A stretch of DNA of 64,000 bases from an uncultured Bacteroidota bacterium (GCA_903824785.1 CAIJYD010000026.1:1-64000), one strand, 5' to 3'; numbered from the stretch's first letter, positions 18,289 through 27,822 are shown. Notes: generated by a model not told the origin, from the letters alone. Made by a program: numbers and translations.

Positions 18289-19839
18289 TCACTTTGAAAA
18301 TTCCTGTAACTTCACTTTCATGTTTTTGAGAGCCTGAAGCAGATTATCCTCCGGCCTGATAAAATCCATTGATCCCCAGAAGAGCGGATCGTAATTGGTT
18401 ATTGTCTTTGAGAATATTGAATGAACAGGGGCAAGCTCCTCTTTCTCAAACCGTGATACATTCAATAAATCGGTTTCTGTAACTGCCAGCTCAAAGAAAA
18501 CGGTAAACTGCGATTTAAAGAGTCTCTTTTTCTGACTTGAGGAAAAAACCAGGTCGCCTCTTACATGGCTTAAAAAATAGCGCCCGTTCACTTTCCTGTA
18601 ACTTACTGAATACTTTACAGAGAGCGGCAAGGTTGTAAAGCCACGGGAACCATTTGCAACAAACGAATCCTTCATTTTATGGATCAACTCCGGGTTAAGT
18701 TCAAATTCAGCATAAGGAATACTGTAGTCAAGAGTATTGATGTAGACCGTTCCTCTATACAATGGAAGATCAACCTCTTTACGCTGCTCAAAATCAATGG
18801 CATAGGCCATTTCATCATCGTATGTTACAATGTCTGTGATCCTGTAACTGTAGTCAGCCATACTTTCCCGTTTCAGAAAATCAAAAGTGTTTCTTACTCC
18901 GTCAAGTTCGAGGCAGGTGTTTAATCCGGCTTTAAACCTGACAGTCAGGGTATCTCTCTGGTCGGTGTTTTCTGTTTTTCTGCTTTTTAGAACCTTAACC
19001 TGATCATAGAAAAGTGATCCTGAATATGCACTTTTGTATATTTGTAAAATAGCCTCAGAGTAGTTTTGAAGCTCATGTTTATTCAAAACACCTTCTCTGT
19101 AAAAACCTGTCAGATAAGCAGGTGTGTTGCCATAATTAAGGGAAATGGCCTTTATGGCCCGTGAAATTATCTCCTGAGGGATTTGATTTCTGATTATTAT
19201 TTCAGGAATGGAAATAAATTCTCGCTTCATGGAAATAGTGAAGTTGTTCCCAAGTGCCTGCCTTAAAGGGATCTCTCTTCTGATATAACCGAGATAAGAA
19301 ACAGAAAGAGTGTCATTCAGAAGGTCTGATGAGACTTTCAGCCCGAACTCTCCGTTATTGTTCGTTATCGTACCTTTTCCGTTGTTCTTTAACCCTAATG
19401 TGGCATAAGCCAATGGTTCCCGGGACTCATCATCCACAATTGTACCTGTAAGATAATTAAAAGTTATTGCTCTTTGAGAGTCGGTTGTACTTGCAGAAGC
19501 TATTTCAGCCCTTGAAATAATAATGTATTTATCGATAACCGAAAAGACCAGAGAGTCGTTCTGCAGGATTGTGTCAAGAATGGATTTAAGTCTGGTATCA
19601 TGAAAATTCATTACCGTCTTCTTCTCACGGTCAACAAGACGGCTGTCGTAAGTGAAGTTGTAGCCTGTTCTCCCTGCAATGATGTCAAGAGCTTCGCCTC
19701 TCTTTATAATACCTGCCCTGAAGGTAAACAGAGAATCGAGAATGGTAGTCTGGCAATCTGTTTTCTGTGGCAGCAGCAGAATAAAAAATAATGCAATGGC
19801 ATGGGATTTAGGTAATATAAAGCCATTGGGCGTAAACAT
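18289..19839 (-). CDS. STN and carboxypeptidase-D-regulatory-like envelope protein without TonB barrel
   Basis: A 516-residue exported protein, last gene of the sigma/FecR operon. A signal peptide (to about residue 29, TDCQ) is followed by an STN domain (about 37-110), the module that in FecA-type receptors signals to a FecR anti-sigma factor. Next is a CarboxypepD_reg-like beta-sandwich (about 128-215; GTIVDDESREPLAYATLGLK). The C-terminal 300 residues carry no plug or barrel but match the first gene of the same operon (YLTGFYREGVL; DYSIPYAEFELN; DPLFWGSMDFIRPED). It lies 15 bases after fecR. I infer it may feed a periplasmic signal to the FecR protein; its exact activity is unknown. Confidence 0.8.
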   Translation of the reverse strand: MFTPNGFILPKSHAIALFFILLLPQKTDCQTTILDSLFTFRAGIIKRGEALDIIAGRTGYNFTYDSRLVDREKKTVMNFHDTRLKSILDTILQNDSLVFSVIDKYIIISRAEIASASTTDSQRAITFNYLTGTIVDDESREPLAYATLGLKNNGKGTITNNNGEFGLKVSSDLLNDTLSVSYLGYIRREIPLRQALGNNFTISMKREFISIPEIIIRNQIPQEIISRAIKAISLNYGNTPAYLTGFYREGVLNKHELQNYSEAILQIYKSAYSGSLFYDQVKVLKSRKTENTDQRDTLTVRFKAGLNTCLELDGVRNTFDFLKRESMADYSYRITDIVTYDDEMAYAIDFEQRKEVDLPLYRGTVYINTLDYSIPYAEFELNPELIHKMKDSFVANGSRGFTTLPLSVKYSVSYRKVNGRYFLSHVRGDLVFSSSQKKRLFKSQFTVFFELAVTETDLLNVSRFEKEELAPVHSIFSKTITNYDPLFWGSMDFIRPEDNLLQALKNMKVKLQEFSK

Positions 19840-19854
19840 TTTTCACAGTTTAAG

Positions 19855-20859
19855 CTATTTTTTAGAAAGATGGTAAACAGGGCCATCTTTTGTATAACTC
19901 AGGTTAAAGCTAGCACAAATTAAGCGGATTATTGTCTCCTGAGGCTGATTATCAATTGGTGAAGTCCAGGTATTGTTGAGGATATCGCTATCATCAGCTA
20001 CAATATCCATGTTGTAAACTCTTTTAAGGTCATTGAAGATAATGTCAAGCTTTTGTCCGTTATAAACGAGAAGCCCTGTGTTCCAGGACATATAGTTCGG
20101 ATTTGTATTGATAATCTTCTCCGAAATTTTTGAATTTACTTTGCCCACAAACCCCGGATCGAGAAGCAGGGGTTGAGATTGAGTATTATCTGTCACCATC
20201 ACTTTTCCGCTTTTTACAAAAACTTCAACTGCAGATTCTTCATTACTGGTAATAACATTGAAAGCTGTTCCTACCACTTTTACTTTTGCATTACCGGCAT
20301 CAATAATAAATGGTTTTATGTCGTCGGCTGAAATTTCGAAGAACGCTTCACCTTCAAGTTTTACATCTCTTTTGTGGGAGCCAAAGTTTGAACGGTAACT
20401 GAATTTCGAGTTGCGGTTAAGAATTACCCTGCTCCCATCGGGTAGGTCAATCATGACATTCTTCTGATCGTTCCCTGAAACAAGAGTTATTTCTTTACTG
20501 AAGACGCCGGCATTATTCAGGTAAATCACAGTTGTTCCGATACTTAACAGAATTATTCCAATTGCTGCGATTCTCAGGAAGGTGTTTCGTGTGAAGTTCC
20601 GTTTAATGGTGTTATTGGGAGCCGGTAGACCGTTCTCCTTCATTCTGGAATAGACATTATTCCAGGCTTTGTCGGTATTTACTTCCTCTCCGCTATTCAT
20701 ATCCCTGAGCTCCTTCCATTGTTCTCCGGTATTATAGATATCTTCAGCCATAAACTGTTTCAAGAGCCCGGGCTGTTTCTCTTTTTCCCCTGAGAGACCG
20801 GAGGCAAGATCTTCCCACTCCCTGTCACTGTATTTTCCTGTTTTATTCATTTTATTCAT
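19855..20859 (-). CDS. FecR-family anti-sigma factor
   Basis: This 334-residue single-pass membrane protein should hold the adjacent ECF sigma factor inactive until a periplasmic signal arrives. The N-terminal cytoplasmic part (about 1-88) precedes a transmembrane helix (about 91-110, FLRIAAIGIILLSIG). A periplasmic FecR domain follows (about 125-225; IDLPDGSRVILNRNSKFSY and VKLEGEAFFEI), and then a C-terminal DUF4974-type domain resembling STN (about 255-330). Its ATG overlaps the sigma stop codon in an ATGA arrangement, so the two are translationally coupled. The next gene encodes an STN protein, as expected for a cell-surface signalling circuit. Confidence 0.92.
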   Translation of the reverse strand: MNKMNKTGKYSDREWEDLASGLSGEKEKQPGLLKQFMAEDIYNTGEQWKELRDMNSGEEVNTDKAWNNVYSRMKENGLPAPNNTIKRNFTRNTFLRIAAIGIILLSIGTTVIYLNNAGVFSKEITLVSGNDQKNVMIDLPDGSRVILNRNSKFSYRSNFGSHKRDVKLEGEAFFEISADDIKPFIIDAGNAKVKVVGTAFNVITSNEESAVEVFVKSGKVMVTDNTQSQPLLLDPGFVGKVNSKISEKIINTNPNYMSWNTGLLVYNGQKLDIIFNDLKRVYNMDIVADDSDILNNTWTSPIDNQPQETIIRLICASFNLSYTKDGPVYHLSKK

Positions 20860-21404
20860 TGTTCTGTCAGTTCTTTTCGGAATTCTTTAAGTGCTCTTCC
20901 CATATTCGCTTCAACAGTTTTTACCGAGATAGATAATTTTTCGGCAATCTCACTGTATTTCAGTCCATCAAACCTGCTCATATAAAAGATCTTTCCACAT
21001 CGTTCAGGCAGTCTTTCAAGTATTGCGGCTATCCGTGCCTGAAGCTCCTTATAGTGTAGAATATCTGAAGGGGTCTCCTCTCTGGAAGTTTGCCGGTAGG
21101 TCATCTCTTCTGCGTGCCGGCTAACAACCCTGCTGTGTTCAATATAATGAAGGCACCTGTTGTGTACCGATCTGAAAAGATAGCCTGTTAAAGAACTTTC
21201 AATCTTTATTTTATCCTTGTCCTTCCATAATCTGAAAAACAGATTCTGCACTACCTCTTCGGCCGAGTCGTGATCTTTTATAATGGTCATTGCATATCGT
21301 ACCAGAGAAGGATAGGAGGATCTGAAAAGCGACTCAAACTGTTCAACATCACCTTGTCTGATCCTCCCGATAATATCATTTTCCCTGGAAACAGATATCT
21401 TCAT
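20856..21404 (-). CDS. ECF-type RNA polymerase sigma-70 factor
   Basis: The 182-residue protein has the two-domain layout of extracytoplasmic-function sigma factors. Region 2 (about 20-90) contains DHDSAEEVVQNLFFRLWKDK. Region 4 (about 120-175) contains the helix-turn-helix LPERCGKIFYMSRFDGLKYS, EIAEKLSISVKTVEANMGRA and RALKEFRKEL. It resembles the Bacteroidetes FecI-like family. It sits two bases after the stop of the upstream carboxypeptidase-regulatory-like gene and overlaps fecR by four bases. I infer that it directs transcription of this operon or others upon a periplasmic signal; no target promoter can be recognised here. Confidence 0.95.
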   Translation of the reverse strand: MKISVSRENDIIGRIRQGDVEQFESLFRSSYPSLVRYAMTIIKDHDSAEEVVQNLFFRLWKDKDKIKIESSLTGYLFRSVHNRCLHYIEHSRVVSRHAEEMTYRQTSREETPSDILHYKELQARIAAILERLPERCGKIFYMSRFDGLKYSEIAEKLSISVKTVEANMGRALKEFRKELTEQ

Positions 21405-21406
21405 TT

Positions 21407-22711
21407 TTATTTGTTTTCTTCCCTGTCGCTGAATTTTAATTTTCTGCTGAGTTTTCGAATTGCCGATTCAATGCTTTGGTCTGGTTCAATTATGTTATAG
21501 TCACCCCAGAATTCCGGATCGGTAAACGCACTCACTTTTTCAGAAAACACATCGGTATACTTAATTTTTTCTTTCCCTGTAAATTTAATAACTTCCTGGT
21601 CAGTACGGTCGGTAACTGCTATTTCTGACATAGTAGTATAAAAGGTATTGAAAAGCTTTTTCTTCCAGTTCACTTTAAATCTGACTTCTGCCCTTGAGTA
21701 AACAAAGTGCATTTTCCCATCCTGTTCGCGGTACTTGGTGCGATAGGTAGCGATCTCCGGATAGATATCCATTCCGAGAGGTTTCTTTCTGATAAAGATA
21801 GATGTTGCCGTTGCTCTATCTGAAAGGTTAAACCCGAATTCCACCTCAGTAATGGCATAGGTTTCGGTATCAATATACAAACTTCCCATGAACAAAGGAA
21901 TTTCGACAGAAGGTTTCTGGGTGAAGTCGATGACATAATGAGGTTTGTTATCTATTTCAATTACGCTTGAAATTGAATAGTTGTAATACTCCATTGCATC
22001 AAAAGTCAGGATTGATTCGGTGTTTTTTGCAATATCCAGTTGCAGGACACTTATCGGACCTCCCTGAAGCTTGAATAATACTGTGTCCATCTTTTCAACA
22101 TCAGAGCTTTTTCTCCCTTTATAGATCCTGACCCCGTCAAAACGGACATCATTTGCATATGGAGCTTTAAATATCTCTACAACAGCCTCTCCAATTGACA
22201 CATACGTACGGTTCTTCCTTATCGTCTCTCTGTAAAACGCTGTCATCAGGTTTGGTTCCGATTCATAGTTTTTATTAATACGCCCTATCGCTGTCCAGAC
22301 GATATCCACCGGATCGAGTGGTTTGACAATAATCTCTTTGATAGGAATAGGTGCGGGTTCCATTGAGATGATATTTTTGTACCCGTTATCCTTCATTTCA
22401 CTCAGGAGAAGAGTAATATTTTTATACCCTAAAAATGTAACTTCAATCTCTTTTGCAGTAAGCGATTCTCCTATCTTAAGAGTGAATTCTCCATCGATAT
22501 TTGTAACAGTAGCAACATTTGATCCCTTTACTGCAACAGTAGCAAAAACAAGTGGACTTCCGTTTTCAGAATCAACTACCTTTCCTCTTATTGTAATGTA
22601 ATTCTGCTGGTCGCTTTTCTTTTTGCTGAAGGGCACTCCGTATGCAGTCTGTACTGTAATGGCCAGCAGAAGCAGGGCTGTAATCAGCGAAATGTTTTTT
22701 AAAGTCTTCAT
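21407..22711 (-). CDS. Carboxypeptidase-D-regulatory-like envelope protein, first gene of the sigma operon
   Basis: A 434-residue exported protein with a signal peptide (to about residue 25) and a CarboxypepD_reg-like domain (about 40-125; IRGKVVDSENGSPLVFATV, then NIDGEFTLKI). A 300-residue C-terminal domain is homologous to that of the STN protein at the other end of the operon; shared landmarks include (M/L)T(A/G)FYRE, (I/S)EA(V/I)-(E/Q)I(F/Y)K and P-FWG. It lacks an STN domain. Similar proteins are common in Bacteroidota and are usually annotated only as carboxypeptidase-like regulatory domain proteins; no enzymatic residues are evident. It is two bases upstream of the sigma gene, so it is almost certainly co-transcribed. 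Confidence 0.82.
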   Translation of the reverse strand: MKTLKNISLITALLLLAITVQTAYGVPFSKKKSDQQNYITIRGKVVDSENGSPLVFATVAVKGSNVATVTNIDGEFTLKIGESLTAKEIEVTFLGYKNITLLLSEMKDNGYKNIISMEPAPIPIKEIIVKPLDPVDIVWTAIGRINKNYESEPNLMTAFYRETIRKNRTYVSIGEAVVEIFKAPYANDVRFDGVRIYKGRKSSDVEKMDTVLFKLQGGPISVLQLDIAKNTESILTFDAMEYYNYSISSVIEIDNKPHYVIDFTQKPSVEIPLFMGSLYIDTETYAITEVEFGFNLSDRATATSIFIRKKPLGMDIYPEIATYRTKYREQDGKMHFVYSRAEVRFKVNWKKKLFNTFYTTMSEIAVTDRTDQEVIKFTGKEKIKYTDVFSEKVSAFTDPEFWGDYNIIEPDQSIESAIRKLSRKLKFSDREENK

Positions 22712-22947
22712 GGCATTATTCTTTTAAGTTAAAATTTCAGTTTTTGTTCATTCAGCTTTTAATTTTCCTTCCACCATGCCGCCTGAACTGATGATTGCAG
22801 TAGGCACTTTATCCCGGGAAAGAGGCAAAAGGGCGTTAAAAAAATTACCGAATAACTTTCTTTTCATCCATAAGACCAGTCTGTTTATACTTTACCCTAT
22901 TGCTTTCCTGATTTTTTTCTTATATTACTTTTTTTTTAAATCAACTA

Positions 22948-23922
22948 ATGATCAGGACTCTTATCAGACCTGTAAATCTTCTGGTTGCCGGCTATTCCTA
23001 CCTGAAGAGCCCGGTTACCCATTCTGCCACAGCTAACGGGATGCCCGTTTCAATTAGCGCGGAGCTTACCAATAATTGCAACCTTGCCTGTCCCGAATGT
23101 CTGTCAGGATCGGGACGGATGCAAAGGGAACTTGGTTTTATGAAGGTAGAACTTTTCAACAGGTTCATGGATGAACTAAGACCTTATCTTTATAATATAA
23201 ACCTTTTTTTTCAGGGTGAACCGATGCTGCATCCTCTTTTTACCTCTTTTATTGAATCATGTAAAAACACCCGGTCCGTTATTTCCACTAACGGCCATTT
23301 TTTGTCAGAGGAGAATTGCGGAAAAATAGCGAACTCCGGATTGAGTAAGCTGATTGTCTCTCTTGACGGTATGGATCAGGATACCTATTCAGCCTACAGG
23401 ATAAACGGGGTTTCGGATATTGTTATTGATGGAATAAGAAATGTTTCTGCAGCGAAAACACGTTACAGATCATCCTTGAAAATTGAAATTCAACTTCTGG
23501 TTAACAGGCTGAATGAAAATCAGATCCCTCAGATAAAACAATTTGCAAATAGTGTAAAAGCCTCCCTGAACCTGAAATCAATGCAGATAATCAATAAAGA
23601 GGATATCGGTGCATGGCTCCCTGTTCAGAAGAAATTCCGGAGATATAAAATGAAAGATGGAGAATATATCTTAAAAAATTCATTACCAAACAAGTGTGCA
23701 AGGCTTTGGCTTAATCCGGTCATAACATGGGATGGCAAAGTAGTTCCCTGCTGTTTCGATAAGAATGCGGAATATGTTATGGGAGACCTTAACCACGATA
23801 CATTCAAAGAGATCTGGAATGGTCCGAAATACCGGATTTTCAGAAAAAGCATCCTGTCGGGGCGCAATATGATAGAGATATGCAGAAACTGTACATCCGG
23901 ATTAAAAGGCGTTAAATATTAA
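22948..23922 (+). CDS. Radical SAM/SPASM-domain protein
   Basis: This 324-residue protein has the radical SAM cluster motif C44-x3-C48-x2-C51 (NNCNLACPEC), which binds a 4Fe-4S cluster that cleaves S-adenosylmethionine. A C-terminal SPASM region contains further cysteines (VVPCCFD and ICRNC) for auxiliary clusters. The intervening segment shows the partial TIM-barrel pattern (FQGEPMLHP; VISTNGHFL; LIVSLDGMD). SPASM enzymes mature peptides or modify proteins, carbohydrates or cofactors. No precursor-peptide gene was recognised beside it, so the substrate is unknown. The next gene starts 46 bases downstream on the same strand and may be co-transcribed. The start is the first ATG of the frame. 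Confidence 0.88.
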   Translation: MIRTLIRPVNLLVAGYSYLKSPVTHSATANGMPVSISAELTNNCNLACPECLSGSGRMQRELGFMKVELFNRFMDELRPYLYNINLFFQGEPMLHPLFTSFIESCKNTRSVISTNGHFLSEENCGKIANSGLSKLIVSLDGMDQDTYSAYRINGVSDIVIDGIRNVSAAKTRYRSSLKIEIQLLVNRLNENQIPQIKQFANSVKASLNLKSMQIINKEDIGAWLPVQKKFRRYKMKDGEYILKNSLPNKCARLWLNPVITWDGKVVPCCFDKNAEYVMGDLNHDTFKEIWNGPKYRIFRKSILSGRNMIEICRNCTSGLKGVKY

Positions 23923-23968
23923 AATTTATTCTATAATTGCAGATTGAAATAAACTAATAACCAGCGAA

Positions 23969-26362
23969 ATGATGAGACTTAAAACTATTTTATTGTCACT
24001 GCTGATTTTGATAGCAGTAGTTATTGTGGCGGCATTTTTCTTCATCGGAGGTATAAAACATGGTGCCGTTCCTAAATATAAAGGAGAACTCCTTATCAGC
24101 GGACTTGGTTCGGAGGTTACGGTTTACCGCGATGAAAGAGGCATGCCGCATATCTACGCCACAAATGAGCACGATCTCTACTATTCTGTTGGTTATGTAA
24201 TGGCTCAGGAGAGACTCTGGCAGATGGATCTCATTCGCAGGGCTACAACAGGCCGGCTGGCTGAAGTGCTCGGCGAAGATCTGGTGAAGACCGATCATTT
24301 TCTGCGAAGTCTCGAAATGACAGCCAAATCAAAGATGATACTCTGCGCTGAAGATACTGCAGTGCTTGAATGTATGAGAGCTTATGCTGATGGGGTAAAT
24401 GCATATATTGCAGCTGCCGGGAATAAGCTTCCCCCCGAATTCAGGATCCTTAACTATAAACCTGATCCCTGGAAACTTGAAGACATTGCCAACATTATTG
24501 GATATATGGGATGGGATCTTGCGGCCGGGAATTTAACTGCCGATATTTTTAACTACAGGCTCTTTCAGAAACTCGGGTATGAAAAGGCTGTTTCGCTTAT
24601 TCCTGATAATAAGTGTATTACAATCTCTGCATTTCCCGATTTTCGGCTAAGCGATTCAGCCCTTATAGCTGCAAGGGATTTTATCTCCTCAACAAAAAAA
24701 CTTGAAGATTTAGGGATTGTTGCTTTTTCGGGCAGTAATAACTGGGCAGTAAGCGGGAAAAAATCGGAAACAGGGAAACCGATCTTTTCAAATGATATGC
24801 ATCTGGGACTCAGCTCACCCGGAATATGGATGCAGATGCATCAGGTAATACCGGGAAAACTCAATGTCACAGGGGTTCTGGTTCCGGGAGAGCCTTTCAT
24901 CGTTGCAGGCCATAACGAAAAAATAGCATGGGGAATGACAAACCTGATGGTTGATGACATAGATCTTTTTGCTGAGAAGCTAAACCCGGCCAACAGGAAT
25001 CAGTATTTTTTCAATAATGAATGGAAAGACATGCTGGTAAAAGAGGAGATAATAAAGATAAAAGGAGGCAAAGCCGATACTGTCAGGATCAGCTTTACTC
25101 ACAGGGGCCCTGTCGTTTCTGGTTTCAGAGGTGTTGAAGATGCCACATTGAGCATGAAATGGTCGGGGTATGATAAAAGTGATGAATTAAAAGCAGTATA
25201 TCAGTTAAACAGGGCATCTGACTGGAAAGGGTTCCGGACTGCTTTGTCTTCGTTCAGATCTGTCAGTCAGAATTTTGCCTACGCTGATACAGAGGGTAAC
25301 ATTGGTCTGAATACAGGTGGAGGTATTCCTGTAAGAAAAGGTAATGGTGCAATTATCAGAAATGGAGAGACAGATGAGTTCGACTGGAAAGGATATGTCC
25401 CCTTCGATCAGTTGCCCACAAGCTTTAATCCTGAAAACGGATATATCTCTTCAGCAAATAACAAAACTGTAAGCGATGACTATCCCTATTATATCTCATT
25501 CACCTTTTACCCTCCTTACAGGATAGGCAGGATTAGACAGATGCTTGAAGAGAAGGAAAAGTATGGTATTGAAGACTTTAAAAGAATGGTCACCGACCAG
25601 CACTCCTTATATGCTGCCCAGCTGACACCACATATCCTGAAGCTGAAAGAAAAGCAGTCAGAGATGAATGCCGTTGAATCGGCATCTTATGAGATACTGG
25701 CCGGCTGGGATTATGATATGAAGGGTGATCTGGTCGCCCCCACAATTTTTGAGTTCTTCAGAAAAAGCTTTACAAAAAACCTTCTTGGAGATGAGTTGGG
25801 GGATCTATTCAGCCAGCTGCCAGGGCGCATCATAGATAATTATATCTACAGGATTCTGCAAACCGGTGCTGATGAGTGGGTTGATGATGTAAGCACTCCC
25901 GCGAAGGAGAGTCTGGACGATATTATTAAAAAGAGTTTTAACGATTGTGTGGCCACTCTTTCCGCATCATACGGAACTGATGCTACTAAATGGACATGGG
26001 GAAGCATTCACAAGATAACTCTCGAGCATCCTTTAGGCAGTGTAAAAATTCTGGCCAGGCTGTTTAACCTGAATTCCGCGCAATACAGTATCGGAGGCAG
26101 TAATCATACTGTCTGTCCATATAGTTATAGTGATGGCTTTAAAGTTAACGACGGAGCTTCAGAGCGTCATATTTTCAACACGGCTGACTGGGATGAGTCT
26201 TATACAGTAATTCCGACAGGAGCGTCAGGAGTGCCGGCAAGTGAGTTTTACCTGTCGCAGACAAAAACTTATCTTGAAGGGAAATTTTATAAAGATCCCT
26301 TTTCAGAAAAGGCCGTAATTGGGGCAGCAAAATATAAGCTTATTCTTAAGCCGAAGATGTAA
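23969..26362 (+). CDS. Penicillin acylase (Ntn-hydrolase) family protein
   Basis: The 797-residue exported protein belongs to the penicillin/cephalosporin/AHL acylase family, which hydrolyses amide bonds of acylated substrates after self-cleavage. An N-terminal membrane or signal segment (about residues 4-27) precedes the small-subunit region with family motifs GYVMAQERLWQMDLIRR and GRLAEVLGED. The precursor cleavage site is FSG-S256-NNWAVSG, making Ser256 the new N-terminal nucleophile. Downstream motifs include NDMHLGL and PGEPFIVAGHNEKIAWGMTN, and a late SIGGSNHTVC stretch. Specificity (acyl-homoserine lactone, beta-lactam or other amide) cannot be told from sequence. MM at the start leaves a two-codon ambiguity. 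Confidence 0.92.
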   Translation: MMRLKTILLSLLILIAVVIVAAFFFIGGIKHGAVPKYKGELLISGLGSEVTVYRDERGMPHIYATNEHDLYYSVGYVMAQERLWQMDLIRRATTGRLAEVLGEDLVKTDHFLRSLEMTAKSKMILCAEDTAVLECMRAYADGVNAYIAAAGNKLPPEFRILNYKPDPWKLEDIANIIGYMGWDLAAGNLTADIFNYRLFQKLGYEKAVSLIPDNKCITISAFPDFRLSDSALIAARDFISSTKKLEDLGIVAFSGSNNWAVSGKKSETGKPIFSNDMHLGLSSPGIWMQMHQVIPGKLNVTGVLVPGEPFIVAGHNEKIAWGMTNLMVDDIDLFAEKLNPANRNQYFFNNEWKDMLVKEEIIKIKGGKADTVRISFTHRGPVVSGFRGVEDATLSMKWSGYDKSDELKAVYQLNRASDWKGFRTALSSFRSVSQNFAYADTEGNIGLNTGGGIPVRKGNGAIIRNGETDEFDWKGYVPFDQLPTSFNPENGYISSANNKTVSDDYPYYISFTFYPPYRIGRIRQMLEEKEKYGIEDFKRMVTDQHSLYAAQLTPHILKLKEKQSEMNAVESASYEILAGWDYDMKGDLVAPTIFEFFRKSFTKNLLGDELGDLFSQLPGRIIDNYIYRILQTGADEWVDDVSTPAKESLDDIIKKSFNDCVATLSASYGTDATKWTWGSIHKITLEHPLGSVKILARLFNLNSAQYSIGGSNHTVCPYSYSDGFKVNDGASERHIFNTADWDESYTVIPTGASGVPASEFYLSQTKTYLEGKFYKDPFSEKAVIGAAKYKLILKPKM

Positions 26363-26371
26363 AGAGAAAAA

Positions 26372-26403
26372 CTGAAACTCCTGTGGTTATACAGGAGTTT
26401 CAG
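26372..26403. terminator. Shared hairpin terminator between convergent genes
   Basis: A perfect 13-bp stem (CTGAAACTCCTGT / ACAGGAGTTTCAG) encloses a 6-base loop. It starts 10 bases after the acylase stop and lies between that gene and the convergent frr. The flanks are A/T-rich but without a long T tract, so it may serve both strands. Confidence 0.7.
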
Positions 26404-26447
26404 CTAAAATATTTATACTTAAAGTAAAGTGGTTTAATGAGATATGT

Positions 26448-27011
26448 CTAGACTGTCATGACATCTTTCTCTTTTGCGGCCATTACTTTATCAATCTTTG
26501 TATTGTACGAGTGGGTCATCTCCTGAACTATTTCCACAGCATCTTTTTCGAGATCTTCAGGAAAACCATCTTTCAGTAAATGTTTGAGCTCATCGTTTGC
26601 CCATTTGCGGGCAGTACGGATGCTTATCTTGGCTGTCTCGCCCTCATTGCGTACCTGTTTTACAAGCTGATGACGTCTCTCTTCTGTCAGAGGTGGAATA
26701 TTTATGCGTATTGCCTCCCCGTTGTTAACCGGAGTAAGGCCGATATTTGCAGCCATTATGGCTTTTTCTATTATCCCAAGCATATTTTTCTCCCAGGGCT
26801 GTATCATTATTGTTTTGGCATCGGGAGTGTTTATATTGGAGACCTGTGTCAGTGGTGAGATAACACCGTAATAATCGACTGTGATTCCATCGAGAAGAGC
26901 AGGATTAGATCTTCCGGCACGAAGCCTGGCAAGTTCGTGTTCGAGATGTTCAAGGGCTTTCTCCATCCTTTCCTTTGTCTCTTCGGTTATAAGTTCAATT
27001 TCTTCGTTCAT
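26448..27011 (-). CDS. frr: Ribosome recycling factor
   Basis: RRF works with EF-G to split post-termination ribosomes. The 187 residues match the usual length (about 185). Family motifs are clear: LARLRAGRSNPALLDGITVDYYG near residue 31, IQPWEKNMLGIIEKAI, GLTPVNNGEAIRINIPPLTEERR and the C-terminal RTARKWANDELKHLLKDG. It lies about 100 bases downstream of pyrH, the classic pyrH-frr arrangement, on the same strand as the ribosomal genes. Confidence 0.97.
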   Translation of the reverse strand: MNEEIELITEETKERMEKALEHLEHELARLRAGRSNPALLDGITVDYYGVISPLTQVSNINTPDAKTIMIQPWEKNMLGIIEKAIMAANIGLTPVNNGEAIRINIPPLTEERRHQLVKQVRNEGETAKISIRTARKWANDELKHLLKDGFPEDLEKDAVEIVQEMTHSYNTKIDKVMAAKEKDVMTV

Positions 27012-27114
27012 ATAGAGTAGGTTAGATAGTACTAATATTCCTGAAAATGATTTATGCCGGTTTTTACAACTGGTGTAACAAAATTAATAAAATAGCCGGA
27101 ATAGCAATATAGTG

Positions 27115-27822
27115 TCAGTTACAAACAAGTGTTCCGATTTTCTCTCCGTTAATAAGCTTAAAAAGGTTTCCGGGTTTATCCATATCAAATACAATAACCG
27201 GCATATTATTCTCGCTGCACATGGTAAATGCGGTAGAGTCCATAACTTTCAGTTTTCGGGTTATGACTTCTTCGAATAATATTTTATCAAACCTCGTGGC
27301 TTTAGGGTCTTTTTCCGGATCGGCAGTATAAACGCCATCAACCCTTGTACCTTTCAGCAAAACATCTGCTCCTATCTCAACTGCCCTGAGTGCAGCTGCG
27401 GTGTCGGTTGTAAAGAAGGGATTCCCGGTTCCGCCGGAGAGAATTGCGACTGTTTTGTTTTTCATTGAATCGAGAACGCGGTCTCTGTTATAAAGCTCTC
27501 CGACAGGTTCCATTCTTATTGAAGTAAAGACCTTTGCTTTACCACCCAGCTTAGAAATGGCACTTTCGAGAGCCAGGCTGTTAATTACTGTTGCCAGCAT
27601 TCCCATCTGGTCGCCTTTTACCCTGTCATATCCCGATTTGGTTCCGCTCAGACCACGGAAAATATTCCCCCCTCCTATTACAATTGCCACTTCGCAACCA
27701 CTTTGTACAATCTCAATAATCTGATTTGCATAATCTTCAAGAACTGATTCGCTTATTCCGTGTTTCCCGTTTCCGGCGAGTGACTCACCGCTGAGTTTAA
27801 GAAGGATTCTTGAATATTGCAT
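27115..27822 (-). CDS. pyrH: UMP kinase
   Basis: The protein phosphorylates UMP to UDP, an essential pyrimidine-nucleotide step, usually under GTP/UTP control. With the start MQYSRILLKLSGESL it is 235 residues, the normal size; an in-frame ATG 25 codons earlier would add a poorly matching extension. Motifs include the ATP-binding LLKLSGESLAG, VIGGGNIFRG, KGDQMGMLATVIN, and LSGGTGNPFFTTDTAAALRA. It lies between the tsf terminator and frr, so it probably has its own promoter although I could not identify one. Confidence 0.96.
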   Translation of the reverse strand: MQYSRILLKLSGESLAGNGKHGISESVLEDYANQIIEIVQSGCEVAIVIGGGNIFRGLSGTKSGYDRVKGDQMGMLATVINSLALESAISKLGGKAKVFTSIRMEPVGELYNRDRVLDSMKNKTVAILSGGTGNPFFTTDTAAALRAVEIGADVLLKGTRVDGVYTADPEKDPKATRFDKILFEEVITRKLKVMDSTAFTMCSENNMPVIVFDMDKPGNLFKLINGEKIGTLVCN

